Positions 1 through 7,249 of a DNA stretch of 64,000 nucleotides are shown one piece after another. Within the stretch, counting starts at the first letter, position 1. Every line of letters starts with the position of its first letter. A model generated the notes under the pieces. It was given only the letters and a program-made list of their open reading frames with translations. It did no database searches and was not told where the DNA came from. Made by a program: the position numbers and the translations under genes. The stretch is taken from positions 558,001 through 622,000 of the forward strand of contig CAYOLV010000001.1 of the NCBI GenBank assembly GCA_964404895.1, given 5' to 3'. Origin of the DNA: JBGSUZ01 sp964404895. GTDB taxonomy: Bacteria; Bacillota; Clostridia; Peptostreptococcales; Acidaminobacteraceae.

Positions 1-1854
1 ACCAGCAGTACCTTCTGCAGGTGTTGCCAGTAGAGAAAAGTTCAATTTATAATGATTGCTGGCTTCGTCCATGCGTTGACGGAGTTTACCAATAATTTCA
101 ATGCCTAGTTTTTGCGCCTCAGCAGACTCACCGTGGTGAACGCCAGTCAACGCTTTCAAACATTCTGCTAGACCAATGAAGCCCATGGAAAGGGTACCGT
201 GCTTAATCACCTCACGAATTTCATCGTTCCAACCTAATTTTTCAGAGTCCATCCAAACCCCTTGCCCCATAAGGAATGGGAAGTTTTTCACTTTCTTTTG
301 GGCTTGAATCTCAAAACGTTCAAGAAGCTGTTCAATAATCAAATCCACTTTTTCGTCCAGCTGTTTATAGAAGACTTCTAAGTTGCCCTTGCTTTCAATG
401 GCAATACGGGGCAAGTTCAGAGTCGTAAAACTTAAGTTGCCTCTGCCGTAAATGGTTTCTCTTTCAGGGTCGTGGCTGTTTCCAATGACCCGAGTTCTGC
501 ACCCCATGTAAGCGATTTCAGTCTCTGGTTTGCCCGCTTGATAATATTTCAAGTTGAATGGGGCATCCAAGAAGGAGAAGTTAGGGAACAAGCGTTTTGC
601 ACTGACCCTACAAGCCAATTTGAAGAGGTCGTAGTTGGGATCTTCTGTATTGTAGTTCACGCCTTCTTTCACACGGAAAATATGAATAGGGAAAATAGGC
701 GTTTCTCCGTTTCCAAGTCCAGACTCAGTCGCAAGAAGGAGCTGTTCTGTCACAAGACGTCCTTCGGCAGAGGTATCTGTTCCGTAATTGATAGAACTAA
801 ACGGAATTTGAGCCCCCGCTCTGCTGTGCATGGTATTCAAGTTATGGACAAAAGCCTCCATCGCTTGGAAAGTACTTCTTGTAATTTCAGCTTCTGTACG
901 CTCTAAGGCAAATTTTTGAATCTTTTTTGCGATGGCGTCTTCAAGTCCCATTCCTTTGAGAAGACTCATTTCTTCTGCAGTATAGAGGGTCATGTCATGA
1001 AGACGAGGTTCAAGACCTTTTGAAGCGGCCACAGACTCAATGAGTGCCACGGCGCGGTTTTCGAAGTCTTCAAAGTCAGTCAAAAGCTCAAAGGCGCGGG
1101 AAATATTTTGTCTGTATAGACGGGCATAAGTTTTTCGAACCCCTGGCGCCATACCGTAATCAAAGTTTGGAATACTTTGACCGCCATGTTGGTCATTTTG
1201 ATTAGATTGAATGGCAATACAAGCGAGAGCCGCATAGCTTTGAATGTCCTTAGGCGCTCTCAAATGACCGTGCCCAGTGCTGAAACCATTCTTCATTAAA
1301 CGATCGATATCAATTTGACAGCATGTCAATGTTAACGTTAAGAAATCCAGGTCGTGGATATGCATGTCGCCAGACTTGTGGGCTTTGGCATGGGCTGGGT
1401 TTAATACGAACAGTTCATAAAATTGCTTTGAACCTTCCGAGCCGTATTTAAGCATAGTTCCCATGGCAGTGTCGCCGTCAATATTGGCATTTTCGCGCTT
1501 TAAGTCATTTTCTTCTGCGTCTTTAAAAGTCAAATCTTCGAAGACTTTCATTAATCGGGTGTTCATTTCACGTACACGGGTACGCTCAGAACGGTAAATA
1601 ATATATTCCTTGGCCGTTTTAGCATGGCCTGTTTCGATTAAAACCTTTTCAACGGCGTCCTGAATTTGTTCCACGGTTGGGACTTTTTCGCAAAGATTGT
1701 TTTCTATGTATTCAACCACTTGCTCCGATAAATCCATAGCTGTTTGGTAATCTTTACCACCACTAACACTAGCAGCTTTAAAGATAGCATTTCCAATTTT
1801 CTCAATGTTGAAAGGCATTTCACGGCCGTCTCGTTTTCTAATTTTTGTGATCAT
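1..1854 (-). CDS. nrdD: Anaerobic (class III) ribonucleoside-triphosphate reductase, 5' part
   Basis: Reading the minus strand from ATG at 1854 gives 618 uninterrupted codons that run off the window start, so the C-terminus with the glycyl-radical loop is not visible. The first ~90 residues (ITKIRKRDGREMPFN...) form an ATP-cone allosteric domain. The catalytic barrel follows, with typical NrdD stretches such as GDMHIHDLDF, GGQSIPNFDYGMAPG and HNLNTMHSRAGAQ. The enzyme reduces ribonucleotides to deoxyribonucleotides without oxygen and needs the activase NrdG, probably just outside the window. GAGGTG sits 11 nt before the ATG. Family assignment is secure; the full length is unknown. Confidence 0.95.
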   Translation of the reverse strand, partial: MITKIRKRDGREMPFNIEKIGNAIFKAASVSGGKDYQTAMDLSEQVVEYIENNLCEKVPTVEQIQDAVEKVLIETGHAKTAKEYIIYRSERTRVREMNTRLMKVFEDLTFKDAEENDLKRENANIDGDTAMGTMLKYGSEGSKQFYELFVLNPAHAKAHKSGDMHIHDLDFLTLTLTCCQIDIDRLMKNGFSTGHGHLRAPKDIQSYAALACIAIQSNQNDQHGGQSIPNFDYGMAPGVRKTYARLYRQNISRAFELLTDFEDFENRAVALIESVAASKGLEPRLHDMTLYTAEEMSLLKGMGLEDAIAKKIQKFALERTEAEITRSTFQAMEAFVHNLNTMHSRAGAQIPFSSINYGTDTSAEGRLVTEQLLLATESGLGNGETPIFPIHIFRVKEGVNYNTEDPNYDLFKLACRVSAKRLFPNFSFLDAPFNLKYYQAGKPETEIAYMGCRTRVIGNSHDPERETIYGRGNLSFTTLNLPRIAIESKGNLEVFYKQLDEKVDLIIEQLLERFEIQAQKKVKNFPFLMGQGVWMDSEKLGWNDEIREVIKHGTLSMGFIGLAECLKALTGVHHGESAEAQKLGIEIIGKLRQRMDEASNHYKLNFSLLATPAEGTAG

Positions 1855-1878
1855 TCTGAATAAGCACCTCGATTTTTT

Positions 1879-1925
1879 ATACTATATCTTGTGGTCTCAT
1901 GATACACCTTTTCTATATATAGCGT
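1879..1925. promoter_or_regulatory. Tandem NrdR boxes upstream of nrdD
   Basis: Two 16-bp sites, ATACTATATCTTGTGG (1879-1894) and TTTCTATATATAGCGT (1910-1925), each match the NrdR consensus acaCwATATaTwGwgw at most positions. Their starts are 31 bp apart, about three helical turns, which is the spacing known for paired NrdR boxes. They overlap the predicted nrdD promoter, so repression by NrdR is inferred. The nrdR gene is not in the window. Confidence 0.8.
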
Positions 1926-1928
1926 CAA
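1899..1928 (-). promoter_or_regulatory. Predicted sigma-A promoter of nrdD
   Basis: On the minus strand TTGACG (1928-1923) and TATCAT (1904-1899) are separated by 18 bp. The second NrdR box covers the -35 side and the first lies just downstream of the -10, a repressor-like arrangement. The prediction is by motif only. Confidence 0.5.
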
Positions 1929-2131
1929 TCAAAGCAAAATTAAAAAAAATGTCAAGTCGTTGCAATTAAATTTTATGGCAAAAACCAGAGATTTATTTCT
2001 TGATTTATTGGAAATGACGGAGAAGTTTCAAAATAGAAAAATGCCGTAGGACTTCGGCTTTTTGTGAATGGGAATTGTGATAGGATGTTAGTGTAAGTTT
2101 ACAATATAACGTATATTTGGGAGGAAAAATA

Positions 2132-2590
2132 ATGTACACTCATAATAAGAAAAATGTTTTTATTACAATTTTAGCAGTAGGATTATTGGCTGGAGGGACA
2201 CTCCTCGCAGTAAATGCAGATCAAGATTTTGATAAAAAGAAAGGTCTTGAAGTAGAGACAACTCAAAAAAATAAAAATAATCAAGTGGGAAGTACACCTT
2301 CGTCTGAATTATTAGTATTAAGTGATGCATTGGTAGATGCAATTATAAGCAATGAACTGGAAAAGGTATTAGAGCTTATAAATGAGAAAAAGGTGGATCT
2401 TAATCAAACAAATTCTGAAGGGATTTACCCTTTAGAAGCAACACTTGTACTTGAAAATCTTGAAATGGCAGAGCTTCTCTTAGAAAATGGAGCAGACCCT
2501 GACGTAAAGACACAACAAGGGAAAACAATTAAAGAAAGGGTTATGTCTGGAAATTCTAAGATGCTTAAAGAACTTTTTTTGGAGTACTAG
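2132..2590 (+). CDS. Exported or membrane-anchored ankyrin-repeat protein
   Basis: 152 residues. GGGAGG at 2119-2124 places the start at ATG 2132; an upstream in-frame TTG lies inside the ribosome site and is unlikely. Residues ~8-28 form one hydrophobic segment after a KK-rich N-terminus, a signal peptide or anchor. The C-terminal half has about two ankyrin repeats, including EGIYPLEATLVLENLEMAEL followed by a LLENGADPDVKT turn. Ankyrin repeats mediate protein contacts; no partner is evident. It is followed by a small membrane protein gene 22 nt downstream, possibly in the same transcript. Confidence 0.75.
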   Translation: MYTHNKKNVFITILAVGLLAGGTLLAVNADQDFDKKKGLEVETTQKNKNNQVGSTPSSELLVLSDALVDAIISNELEKVLELINEKKVDLNQTNSEGIYPLEATLVLENLEMAELLLENGADPDVKTQQGKTIKERVMSGNSKMLKELFLEY

Positions 2591-2612
2591 GCGGAATTGT
2601 AGGTAAGAAAAT

Positions 2613-2879
2613 ATGCTAATTATCAATCTGCTATTATGTGGAGTTGCCATGGTGTTAACCTATTTCATTTGTAAATTTGTAGACCTGAGGTATGAAATCA
2701 AGAAGAATTTTTATCAGAGATATAACAGCACTGCTGGAGGGACTTGGTTGAAAATAGCCATGGCAATAGGCGTGGGTGTCGTTTTTGTTCTCAGCACCTA
2801 TTTGCCTGATATGAAATACGCCTTTAGCAAAGTACCTATTGCAGTTGCATTTATGGCATTTGCTTATTTTGTTAATTAA
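2613..2879 (+). CDS. Small two-helix membrane protein
   Basis: 88 residues with hydrophobic segments at ~3-20 and ~48-64 separated by a charged stretch (RYEIKKNFYQRYN), and a hydrophobic tail. There is no recognisable family. A shrunken copy of the same gene lies at 3977-4060, so this is the intact member of a local duplication. The ribosome site is weak (GTAAGAAAAT), and translation may depend on the upstream ankyrin gene. Confidence 0.55.
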   Translation: MLIINLLLCGVAMVLTYFICKFVDLRYEIKKNFYQRYNSTAGGTWLKIAMAIGVGVVFVLSTYLPDMKYAFSKVPIAVAFMAFAYFVN

Positions 2880-2958
2880 GATGAATATGATAAGAAGTGA
2901 TTATGAATTGCAACGTATTTAAAATAGAAGATTAAGTGAGGTAGAACCTTCGTAAAAT

Positions 2959-2999
2959 AAAAAACGCCGATTTGAAAGATCATTTCAATCGGCGTTTTT
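2959..2999 (+). terminator. Rho-independent terminator (copy A)
   Basis: An AAAACGCCGAT...ATCGGCGTTTTT hairpin of about 17 bp with one bulged T and a U-rich tail ends the ankyrin/membrane protein transcript. The same hairpin recurs at 4126-4163. Confidence 0.85.
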
Positions 3000-3155
3000 C
3001 TACAGGTGAGGAATAAAAAATTTAGGTAAAAAATTATTTATAAATACAGAAAACAACTGTAACATATTTCACTTTCAAACGTTTACTTGTTGGGAATAAA
3101 TTATCTATTTGTTTTAAAATTTTCTAGAGTAGACACCATGAAGGAGAGCATTTTA

Positions 3156-3422
3156 ATGAAAAATTACAAGCTGGGTATGATTATTATTTTCCTTAGGTTA
3201 TGCAATCTTGGGGCACTAATTTTGTTGTTGATAAAAGCCAAGGATCTTTATTACCTAATATTGCCTCTAGTTGCTTGCTATTTATTTGTTGAAGTTGTTG
3301 CATCCAAAAAAGAAGAATTTATAAAAAAACAGAGGATAGGTTTTTATAACTTCTTATTCGCACTTTCTATCATTGGAAATATATTATGGTTATTAGTCAT
3401 AGGGATTAACCTTGTCTTTTAG
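3156..3422 (+). CDS. Small hydrophobic membrane protein
   Basis: 88 residues. AAGGAGAG at 3141-3148 supports ATG 3156 (MKNYKLGM...) over upstream in-frame starts. Hydrophobic segments lie at ~8-25, ~30-48 and ~66-86, with a basic loop KKEEFIKKQR between the second and third. The family is not recognised. Its first eight residues resemble those of the lipoprotein at 4319 (MRNCKLGM) because both sit in the duplicated leader; after that the proteins differ. Confidence 0.6.
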   Translation: MKNYKLGMIIIFLRLCNLGALILLLIKAKDLYYLILPLVACYLFVEVVASKKEEFIKKQRIGFYNFLFALSIIGNILWLLVIGINLVF

Positions 3423-3508
3423 AAATATGGGTAAGCAATTATGTGGCTGTCTGCTAAACATAAAAGTATCAAGCTAATTTTAGTTTTTACTTTTTAATAG
3501 TAAATCTA

Positions 3509-3958
3509 TTGTGTTTTTTATTGATCAATATACTTTTTTTTAAAGCAATAGTAAATTATAGCATACTCTTTATTTTGTCAGTTGAGGCTATTTTATTAAT
3601 AAATGTAATATATGAGAATAAAGCAAAGCAAATAGTAGAAACAATTTTGATTGCTGCTTTTACAATTATATTCTGGGGCGTATTTTTAATTTGTACACCT
3701 TATATTACCCATGAAACTGCACAGGAAATAGTGGTCAATATGGAAAAGGATTTGATTGTTGTTAAACAACAAGATTTAGAAGATATACATCATAGTGAAA
3801 TCGGGTTCTCAACTCAACCGTCAGATAATGCCTATAATATTTTTTTGAAGAAGGATTATGTTATATATGGTTATAATAAAATCGAAAACAAACTTTATTA
3901 TTATATCGTAAATCCAATTTCAGGGAAGATTATTAAAGTAACTCCACCTCCGAAATAA
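3509..3958 (+). CDS. Membrane protein, probably frameshifted near its start
   Basis: The frame is open from 3464 to 3958, but its only nearby start is a TTG at 3509 with no ribosome site. Two hydrophobic segments lie within residues ~1-70, then a soluble tail of ~80 residues (NMEKDLIVVKQQDLED...KIIKVTPPPK). An ATG at 3440 begins MWLSAKHKSIKLILVFTF and stops at the T-run 3491-3495; one extra T there would join it to this frame and restore a first membrane helix. It is either a recent pseudogene or a base-call error. No family is recognised. Confidence 0.5.
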   Translation: MCFLLINILFFKAIVNYSILFILSVEAILLINVIYENKAKQIVETILIAAFTIIFWGVFLICTPYITHETAQEIVVNMEKDLIVVKQQDLEDIHHSEIGFSTQPSDNAYNIFLKKDYVIYGYNKIENKLYYYIVNPISGKIIKVTPPPK

Positions 3959-3976
3959 AGGTTGTGAGGTTTTATT

Positions 3977-4060
3977 ATACTAATTATCATTTTGCTATTA
4001 TGTGCAATTGCAATGGTGTTTGCTTATTTTATTAATTATGTTGAATATGATAAGAATTGA
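3977..4060 (+). pseudogene. Deleted remnant of the small membrane protein gene
   Basis: Translation from ATA 3977 gives ILIIILLLCAIAMVF then AYFINYVEYDKN. This joins the N-terminus (MLIINLLLCGVAMVL) and C-terminus (AFAYFVN) of the 2613 protein with about 190 bp missing between. The start codon is ATA where the intact copy has ATG. It is therefore a remnant of the tandem duplication; translation from ATA cannot be fully excluded. Confidence 0.65.
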
Positions 4061-4125
4061 TTATGCAATGCTGAGTATTCAAAACAGATGATTAAGTGAG
4101 GAAGTACCTTAATAAAATGAATAAG

Positions 4126-4163
4126 AAAACGCCGATTTGAAAGATTATTTCAATCGGCGTTTT
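4126..4163 (+). terminator. Rho-independent terminator (copy B)
   Basis: Same stem sequence as 2959-2999 (AAAACGCCGAT...ATCGGCGTTTT), with a T-run at the end. Confidence 0.8.
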
Positions 4164-4318
4164 CTGTATGTGGGGCATATAAAATTTAGATCAAAAATAT
4201 ATTTATTAAAAAAGAAACCAACTGTAACATATTCCACTTTCAAACGTTTACTTGTTGGGGATTAATTAACTATTTATTTTATAATTCTAGATTAGACACC
4301 ATGAAGGGGAGCGTTTTA

Positions 4319-4756
4319 ATGAGAAATTGCAAGCTGGGTATGAGCATCATTTTTACTATTGTCGCTTTAATCGCCTTTTCTGCATGTGGGAAAGAGGCTT
4401 TATCACACAAAGGAGACGATGTAATTCCAAAAGATAACGATGAATTTGCCTTTAAGATTGAGAATACGAAAAGTATCGACATTTATGATATAGTCAGCAG
4501 CGACAGCAACAATAATGTCAGTATTACAGATCCAGAAATTATTGAGCAGCTTGAACGCCTATTTAACGAAACTACATATGTAGAGTCCACCAATCCCATA
4601 CTAACGACTTCCCTATACATCAAATTTTGCAATGATGTCAACAACATTAGCTTTTTCATTTATGCAAATGACGTTGTTGACATTGAGGGGAAAAAATACA
4701 AGTCAAGTGACGCTATATTTGATGAAATCAATAGATTGTACGAGATGCATTATTAG
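4319..4756 (+). CDS. Putative lipoprotein
   Basis: 145 residues. AAGGGGAG at 4304-4311 supports ATG 4319. The N-terminus MRNCKLGMSIIFTIVALIAF ends in FSAC, an acceptable lipobox-type site, so Cys24 is the likely lipidated residue and the protein would sit on the outer face of the membrane. The mature part has an acidic linker (KGDDVIPKDNDEF) followed by a small alpha/beta domain (DIYDIVSSDSNNNVSITDPEI, LYIKFCNDVNNISFFIYAND), resembling small DUF-type lipoproteins of Firmicutes. Function unknown. Confidence 0.65.
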   Translation: MRNCKLGMSIIFTIVALIAFSACGKEALSHKGDDVIPKDNDEFAFKIENTKSIDIYDIVSSDSNNNVSITDPEIIEQLERLFNETTYVESTNPILTTSLYIKFCNDVNNISFFIYANDVVDIEGKKYKSSDAIFDEINRLYEMHY

Positions 4757-4763
4757 GCATTGC

Positions 4764-4925
4764 TTATTTGTTTTTTTTAAAAACAAGTGAAAAAAAGTTT
4801 TTAATTATTTTAGAGATACCAAATTTGGAAGAAAATTTATCCATACCCAACATATAAATATAAACAAGCAAAAAAAGTGTTAAAACTGCAAGAAAAGATA
4901 TAAAAATATTATCTGTTGTTATCAT
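4764..4925 (-). CDS. 53-residue single-helix membrane protein
   Basis: Minus-strand ORF starting at ATG 4925, seven bases after AAGGAGA. The protein begins MITTDNIFISF, has one hydrophobic helix at ~7-27 and a basic tail ending LVFKKNK. No family is recognised. It lies downstream of the secreted protein gene on the same strand with a terminator (4982-5020) between, so it may be transcribed separately or by read-through. The good ribosome site makes it a credible small gene. Confidence 0.55.
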   Translation of the reverse strand: MITTDNIFISFLAVLTLFLLVYIYMLGMDKFSSKFGISKIIKNFFSLVFKKNK

Positions 4926-4981
4926 AAAGGGTCTCCTTAGCAAAGATTAATTAGTATCAGTGGTATGATATAAGTAACACA

Positions 4982-5020
4982 AAAGTAGATTAATTTCAAT
5001 TTCGAAAATTAATCTACTTT
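4982..5020. terminator. Rho-independent terminator
   Basis: A perfect 15-bp stem AAAGTAGATTAATTT/AAATTAATCTACTTT with a 9-nt loop lies just after the stop of the minus-strand secreted protein gene. Confidence 0.8.
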
Positions 5021-5041
5021 ATACTTAATGACTAAAATTGT

Positions 5042-5794
5042 TTAGAGTGAATGAGCGACATTACCTGAAATAGACATAGAACCGATTTTTACCCAATAAA
5101 AACTTACAGGTATATATTGATCTACTGTACCACTGTATGATTGACGGACAGAGGTGCTACTTAATTTAGTTGTAGATGAACTCAATGCCCCTGATATTCT
5201 AGTATAACCGCCATCGTTAGTTTGAGATATAGTTCCTTGGCTGTAAGAAGTTATATTAAAATTACTTTCCTTGTATGGTTCGCCAGGTAAATTGATCCAA
5301 TTATAAGTATACGAAATAGCAACTGAACATCTTAGAATTAAGTCAGTTAATCCTGTGTCGACGGTTTCGACGTCTTCTATTGTTCTTGAACTATTGCCTG
5401 ATGTTGATAACATTGAGTATTCTTTGTCAATATTCATTGAATTCATACTGATTGTATTATTTAAAGAAACATTGTTATCTGCAGGCAATATAGTTGGTTT
5501 TGAATTATAAAAACTTGATTTTAGATTTTGTAATATACTTTCCATTTCACTGTATGTTACATCTAAATTCAATTTTGGTTTATTCGAGTCTTCAACTAGT
5601 CCAAGTTCCGAGACCGTTGAGTCATTAACTATTTCCATATCGTATTTTTGTAGCAACTCGATAAACTCATGTTGAGTAATAAATTTTTCTTTATCGTTTT
5701 TAGAACTCACTGAATCTGCAAACGCTAAAGAGGATGTTCCGATACATAGTGCCAAGACTAGTAAAATTGATAAAATTCTGTTGCACATTTTCAT
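5042..5794 (-). CDS. Secreted protein of unknown function
   Basis: 250 residues. GGAGG ten bases upstream supports ATG 5794. A signal peptide is clear: basic MKMCNR, a hydrophobic core, and a likely cleavage after SSLAFA. A charged helical region follows (~30-95), then a Ser/Thr/Asn-rich linker, then a beta-rich C-terminal ~110 residues with many YS, SSS and GS turns. There is no catalytic motif or family I recognise. It lies 127 bp downstream of the pro-peptide gene on the same strand, so it may be co-transcribed with, or an output of, the adjacent peptide-sensing regulator. Confidence 0.65.
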   Translation of the reverse strand: MKMCNRILSILLVLALCIGTSSLAFADSVSSKNDKEKFITQHEFIELLQKYDMEIVNDSTVSELGLVEDSNKPKLNLDVTYSEMESILQNLKSSFYNSKPTILPADNNVSLNNTISMNSMNIDKEYSMLSTSGNSSRTIEDVETVDTGLTDLILRCSVAISYTYNWINLPGEPYKESNFNITSYSQGTISQTNDGGYTRISGALSSSTTKLSSTSVRQSYSGTVDQYIPVSFYWVKIGSMSISGNVAHSL

Positions 5795-5921
5795 AGTGTA
5801 ATTCCTCCATGTAATTTAGATGTTGAGTATTTATATCGGTACTGCGATTTTGATTAATACCTCCTAAGCGCTACAGATTTAATATTGTTATCGCGTAGAT
5901 AAAATTTTACCTACACAAATA

Positions 5922-6038
5922 TTACTTGTGTGCATTTTGGTCAGCCAGTATTGGGAATGGTAAATCATCTTCAGCTGCGTAAGTACTTGGCAGAAAAATC
6001 ATGCTTAATATTAAAAATAAAATTATTTTTCTTTTCAT
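5922..6038 (-). CDS. Candidate exported signalling pro-peptide (PapR/Phr-like)
   Basis: 38 residues with a strong ribosome site (AAAGGAGCG). The N-terminus MKRKIILFLILSMIF is a textbook signal sequence ending near STYA/A. The exported tail is EDDLPFPILADQNAHK. The gene is divergent from, and ~100 bp away from, an HTH/helical-repeat regulator of the RRNPP type. Peptide-regulator pairing, tiny size and a Sec-type leader are the usual features of Phr, PapR and NprX peptides. The tail contains DLPFP, close to the PapR active heptapeptide ADLPFEF as I recall it. The signalling role is inference. Confidence 0.65.
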   Translation of the reverse strand: MKRKIILFLILSMIFLPSTYAAEDDLPFPILADQNAHK

Positions 6039-6144
6039 AAACGCTCCTTTCTATTAAAAAAATTCTCGTTTAGCTACAACTCTAGTGTATCAATTTTAGA
6101 TATTTATGGTAGTTCAGTAAGTTGGTCTATGTAGGAGGTTGACA

Positions 6145-7086
6145 ATGATCGCAACGTATGATATGAAAGAGTTTTCAAAAAAAATTAAAAAAATACGAAA
6201 TAAGTATGGCTATACTATAGAGAATGTGTCAAAAGCTACAGGTATTAGTAAGACAACATTAATTGAGATTGAGAAAGGGAATATTATTCCGAAGTATGAC
6301 ACGATTGAAATTCTTTCTAGGTACTATAAAATAGAGTTGTTAAAAATGTTAATTCAGTGTAAAAACTCGGTCGTTTTATATGAATTTTATAATTCAGTAA
6401 ATAAAATTATGGCTTTAAATGATTTAGAGCTATTAAAAAAGTGCATAGATGAGATCAATAATAAACTTAATAACGCGGATTTGAAACCAATAGATTATAG
6501 AGATTTCAATCAGCTTAGATTATTTTTTTTAGGTTTAGACATTGCAAGTCAATGCAACATAGGTAATTATAATGAAATTGAAAATGCTATTAGTATTCTT
6601 TCAGAAGCTATTAAGCACACTAATAATTGTTTCGAAATTAGTAATTTTAGGAAATTTAAGTATAATGACTTAGAATATAAAATTTTGTTTTCTATTGCTT
6701 CACTATTGGGCATGGAGAGAAAATGTGATTTTAGCAATGAAATACTTCTATTTATTCAAGAATATTTGGATGTAATAGTCATAGATGATTATTATTTAAA
6801 ACTTCTTTATGTTAAAACTTATTCAATTCTTTCATATAATTCACATCGCGTCGATGATCATTGTAATGCTTTAAATTACGCGGAAAAAGGTATCATACTT
6901 TGTTTATCTTATGACAGTTATACTTATATGCCTTTACTATTAGCAAGAAAGTCGATTGCCTTAAAAAATTTAAATCATGAAGATTATGAAAAATTTTTCA
7001 ATCAAGCGCTGAACTTACTAGAAATTCAAAATAGAGATGAACTTATAAGTCAATATACGAGCATTTTACAAAATATGGATTTATGA
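6145..7086 (+). CDS. RRNPP-type HTH/helical-repeat regulator
   Basis: 313 residues; AGGAGG at 6133-6138 selects ATG 6145. Residues ~5-62 form a Xre-type HTH (FSKKIKKIRNKYGYTIENVS, then KATGISKTTLIEIEKGNIIP). The remaining ~250 residues are almost all helical, with TPR-like spacing (NALNYAEKGIILCLSYDSYT). This layout is that of PlcR, Rgg and NprR regulators, which bind short re-imported peptides. It is divergent from a 38-residue exported peptide gene, its probable cognate. No PlcR-box palindrome was found nearby, so target sites remain unknown. A plain Xre-family regulator is the alternative. Confidence 0.75.
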   Translation: MIATYDMKEFSKKIKKIRNKYGYTIENVSKATGISKTTLIEIEKGNIIPKYDTIEILSRYYKIELLKMLIQCKNSVVLYEFYNSVNKIMALNDLELLKKCIDEINNKLNNADLKPIDYRDFNQLRLFFLGLDIASQCNIGNYNEIENAISILSEAIKHTNNCFEISNFRKFKYNDLEYKILFSIASLLGMERKCDFSNEILLFIQEYLDVIVIDDYYLKLLYVKTYSILSYNSHRVDDHCNALNYAEKGIILCLSYDSYTYMPLLLARKSIALKNLNHEDYEKFFNQALNLLEIQNRDELISQYTSILQNMDL

Positions 7087-7236
7087 TCAATTATTAATCG
7101 ATGATTTTAGTATTTTATGTAGCACTTCGCGTAACTCCGAACTTATGACAATCACATCTTTTGCACATGCAAAAGGCCCACCAAATAGCAGCTGGAGGGC
7201 CAAGCACGAAGATATCATAAGATTGTCTCTCGTCAT
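7087..7236 (-). CDS. Doubtful short ORF downstream of the MBL gene
   Basis: An open minus-strand frame encodes 49 residues from ATG 7236 (MTRDNLMISS...REVLHKILKSSINN), or 62 from an ATG inside the preceding gene. There is no ribosome site at either start. It contains FGGPFACAKDVIVISSEL, which looks protein-like, but I cannot assign a family. It may be spurious. Confidence 0.25.
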   Translation of the reverse strand: MTRDNLMISSCLALQLLFGGPFACAKDVIVISSELREVLHKILKSSINN

Positions 7237-7249
7237 ATACAAAGTAAGC

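Larger units (their letters stand above)
2599..3190 (+). repeat. Duplicated segment, copy A
   Basis: The small membrane gene, its downstream region, the terminator and the leader plus first codons of the 3156 gene recur at 3961-4345. The best-kept blocks are the terminator, the leader ACTGTAACATATTtCACTTT with its continuation CAAACGTTTACTTGTTGGG, and ATTAGACACCATGAAGG. Similarity stops within the following genes, which differ. Confidence 0.7.
3961..4345 (+). repeat. Duplicated segment, copy B
   Basis: Counterpart of 2599-3190. It contains a shrunken copy of the 88-residue membrane gene, the same terminator, the same ~40-bp leader and the same MKNYKLGM-like start, here feeding a lipoprotein gene. 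Confidence 0.7.

Noticed and set aside
472..906. Plus-strand ORF of 144 codons
   Set aside because: It lies antisense inside nrdD, whose minus-strand frame is continuous and clearly NrdD.
2042..2066. GCCG...CGGC hairpin with T-run as a terminator
   Set aside because: Only four GC pairs with a bulge and no gene ending there on the plus strand.
5795..6144. PlcR-box palindrome between peptide and regulator genes
   Set aside because: No TATGNANNNNTNCATA match was found on either strand by eye.
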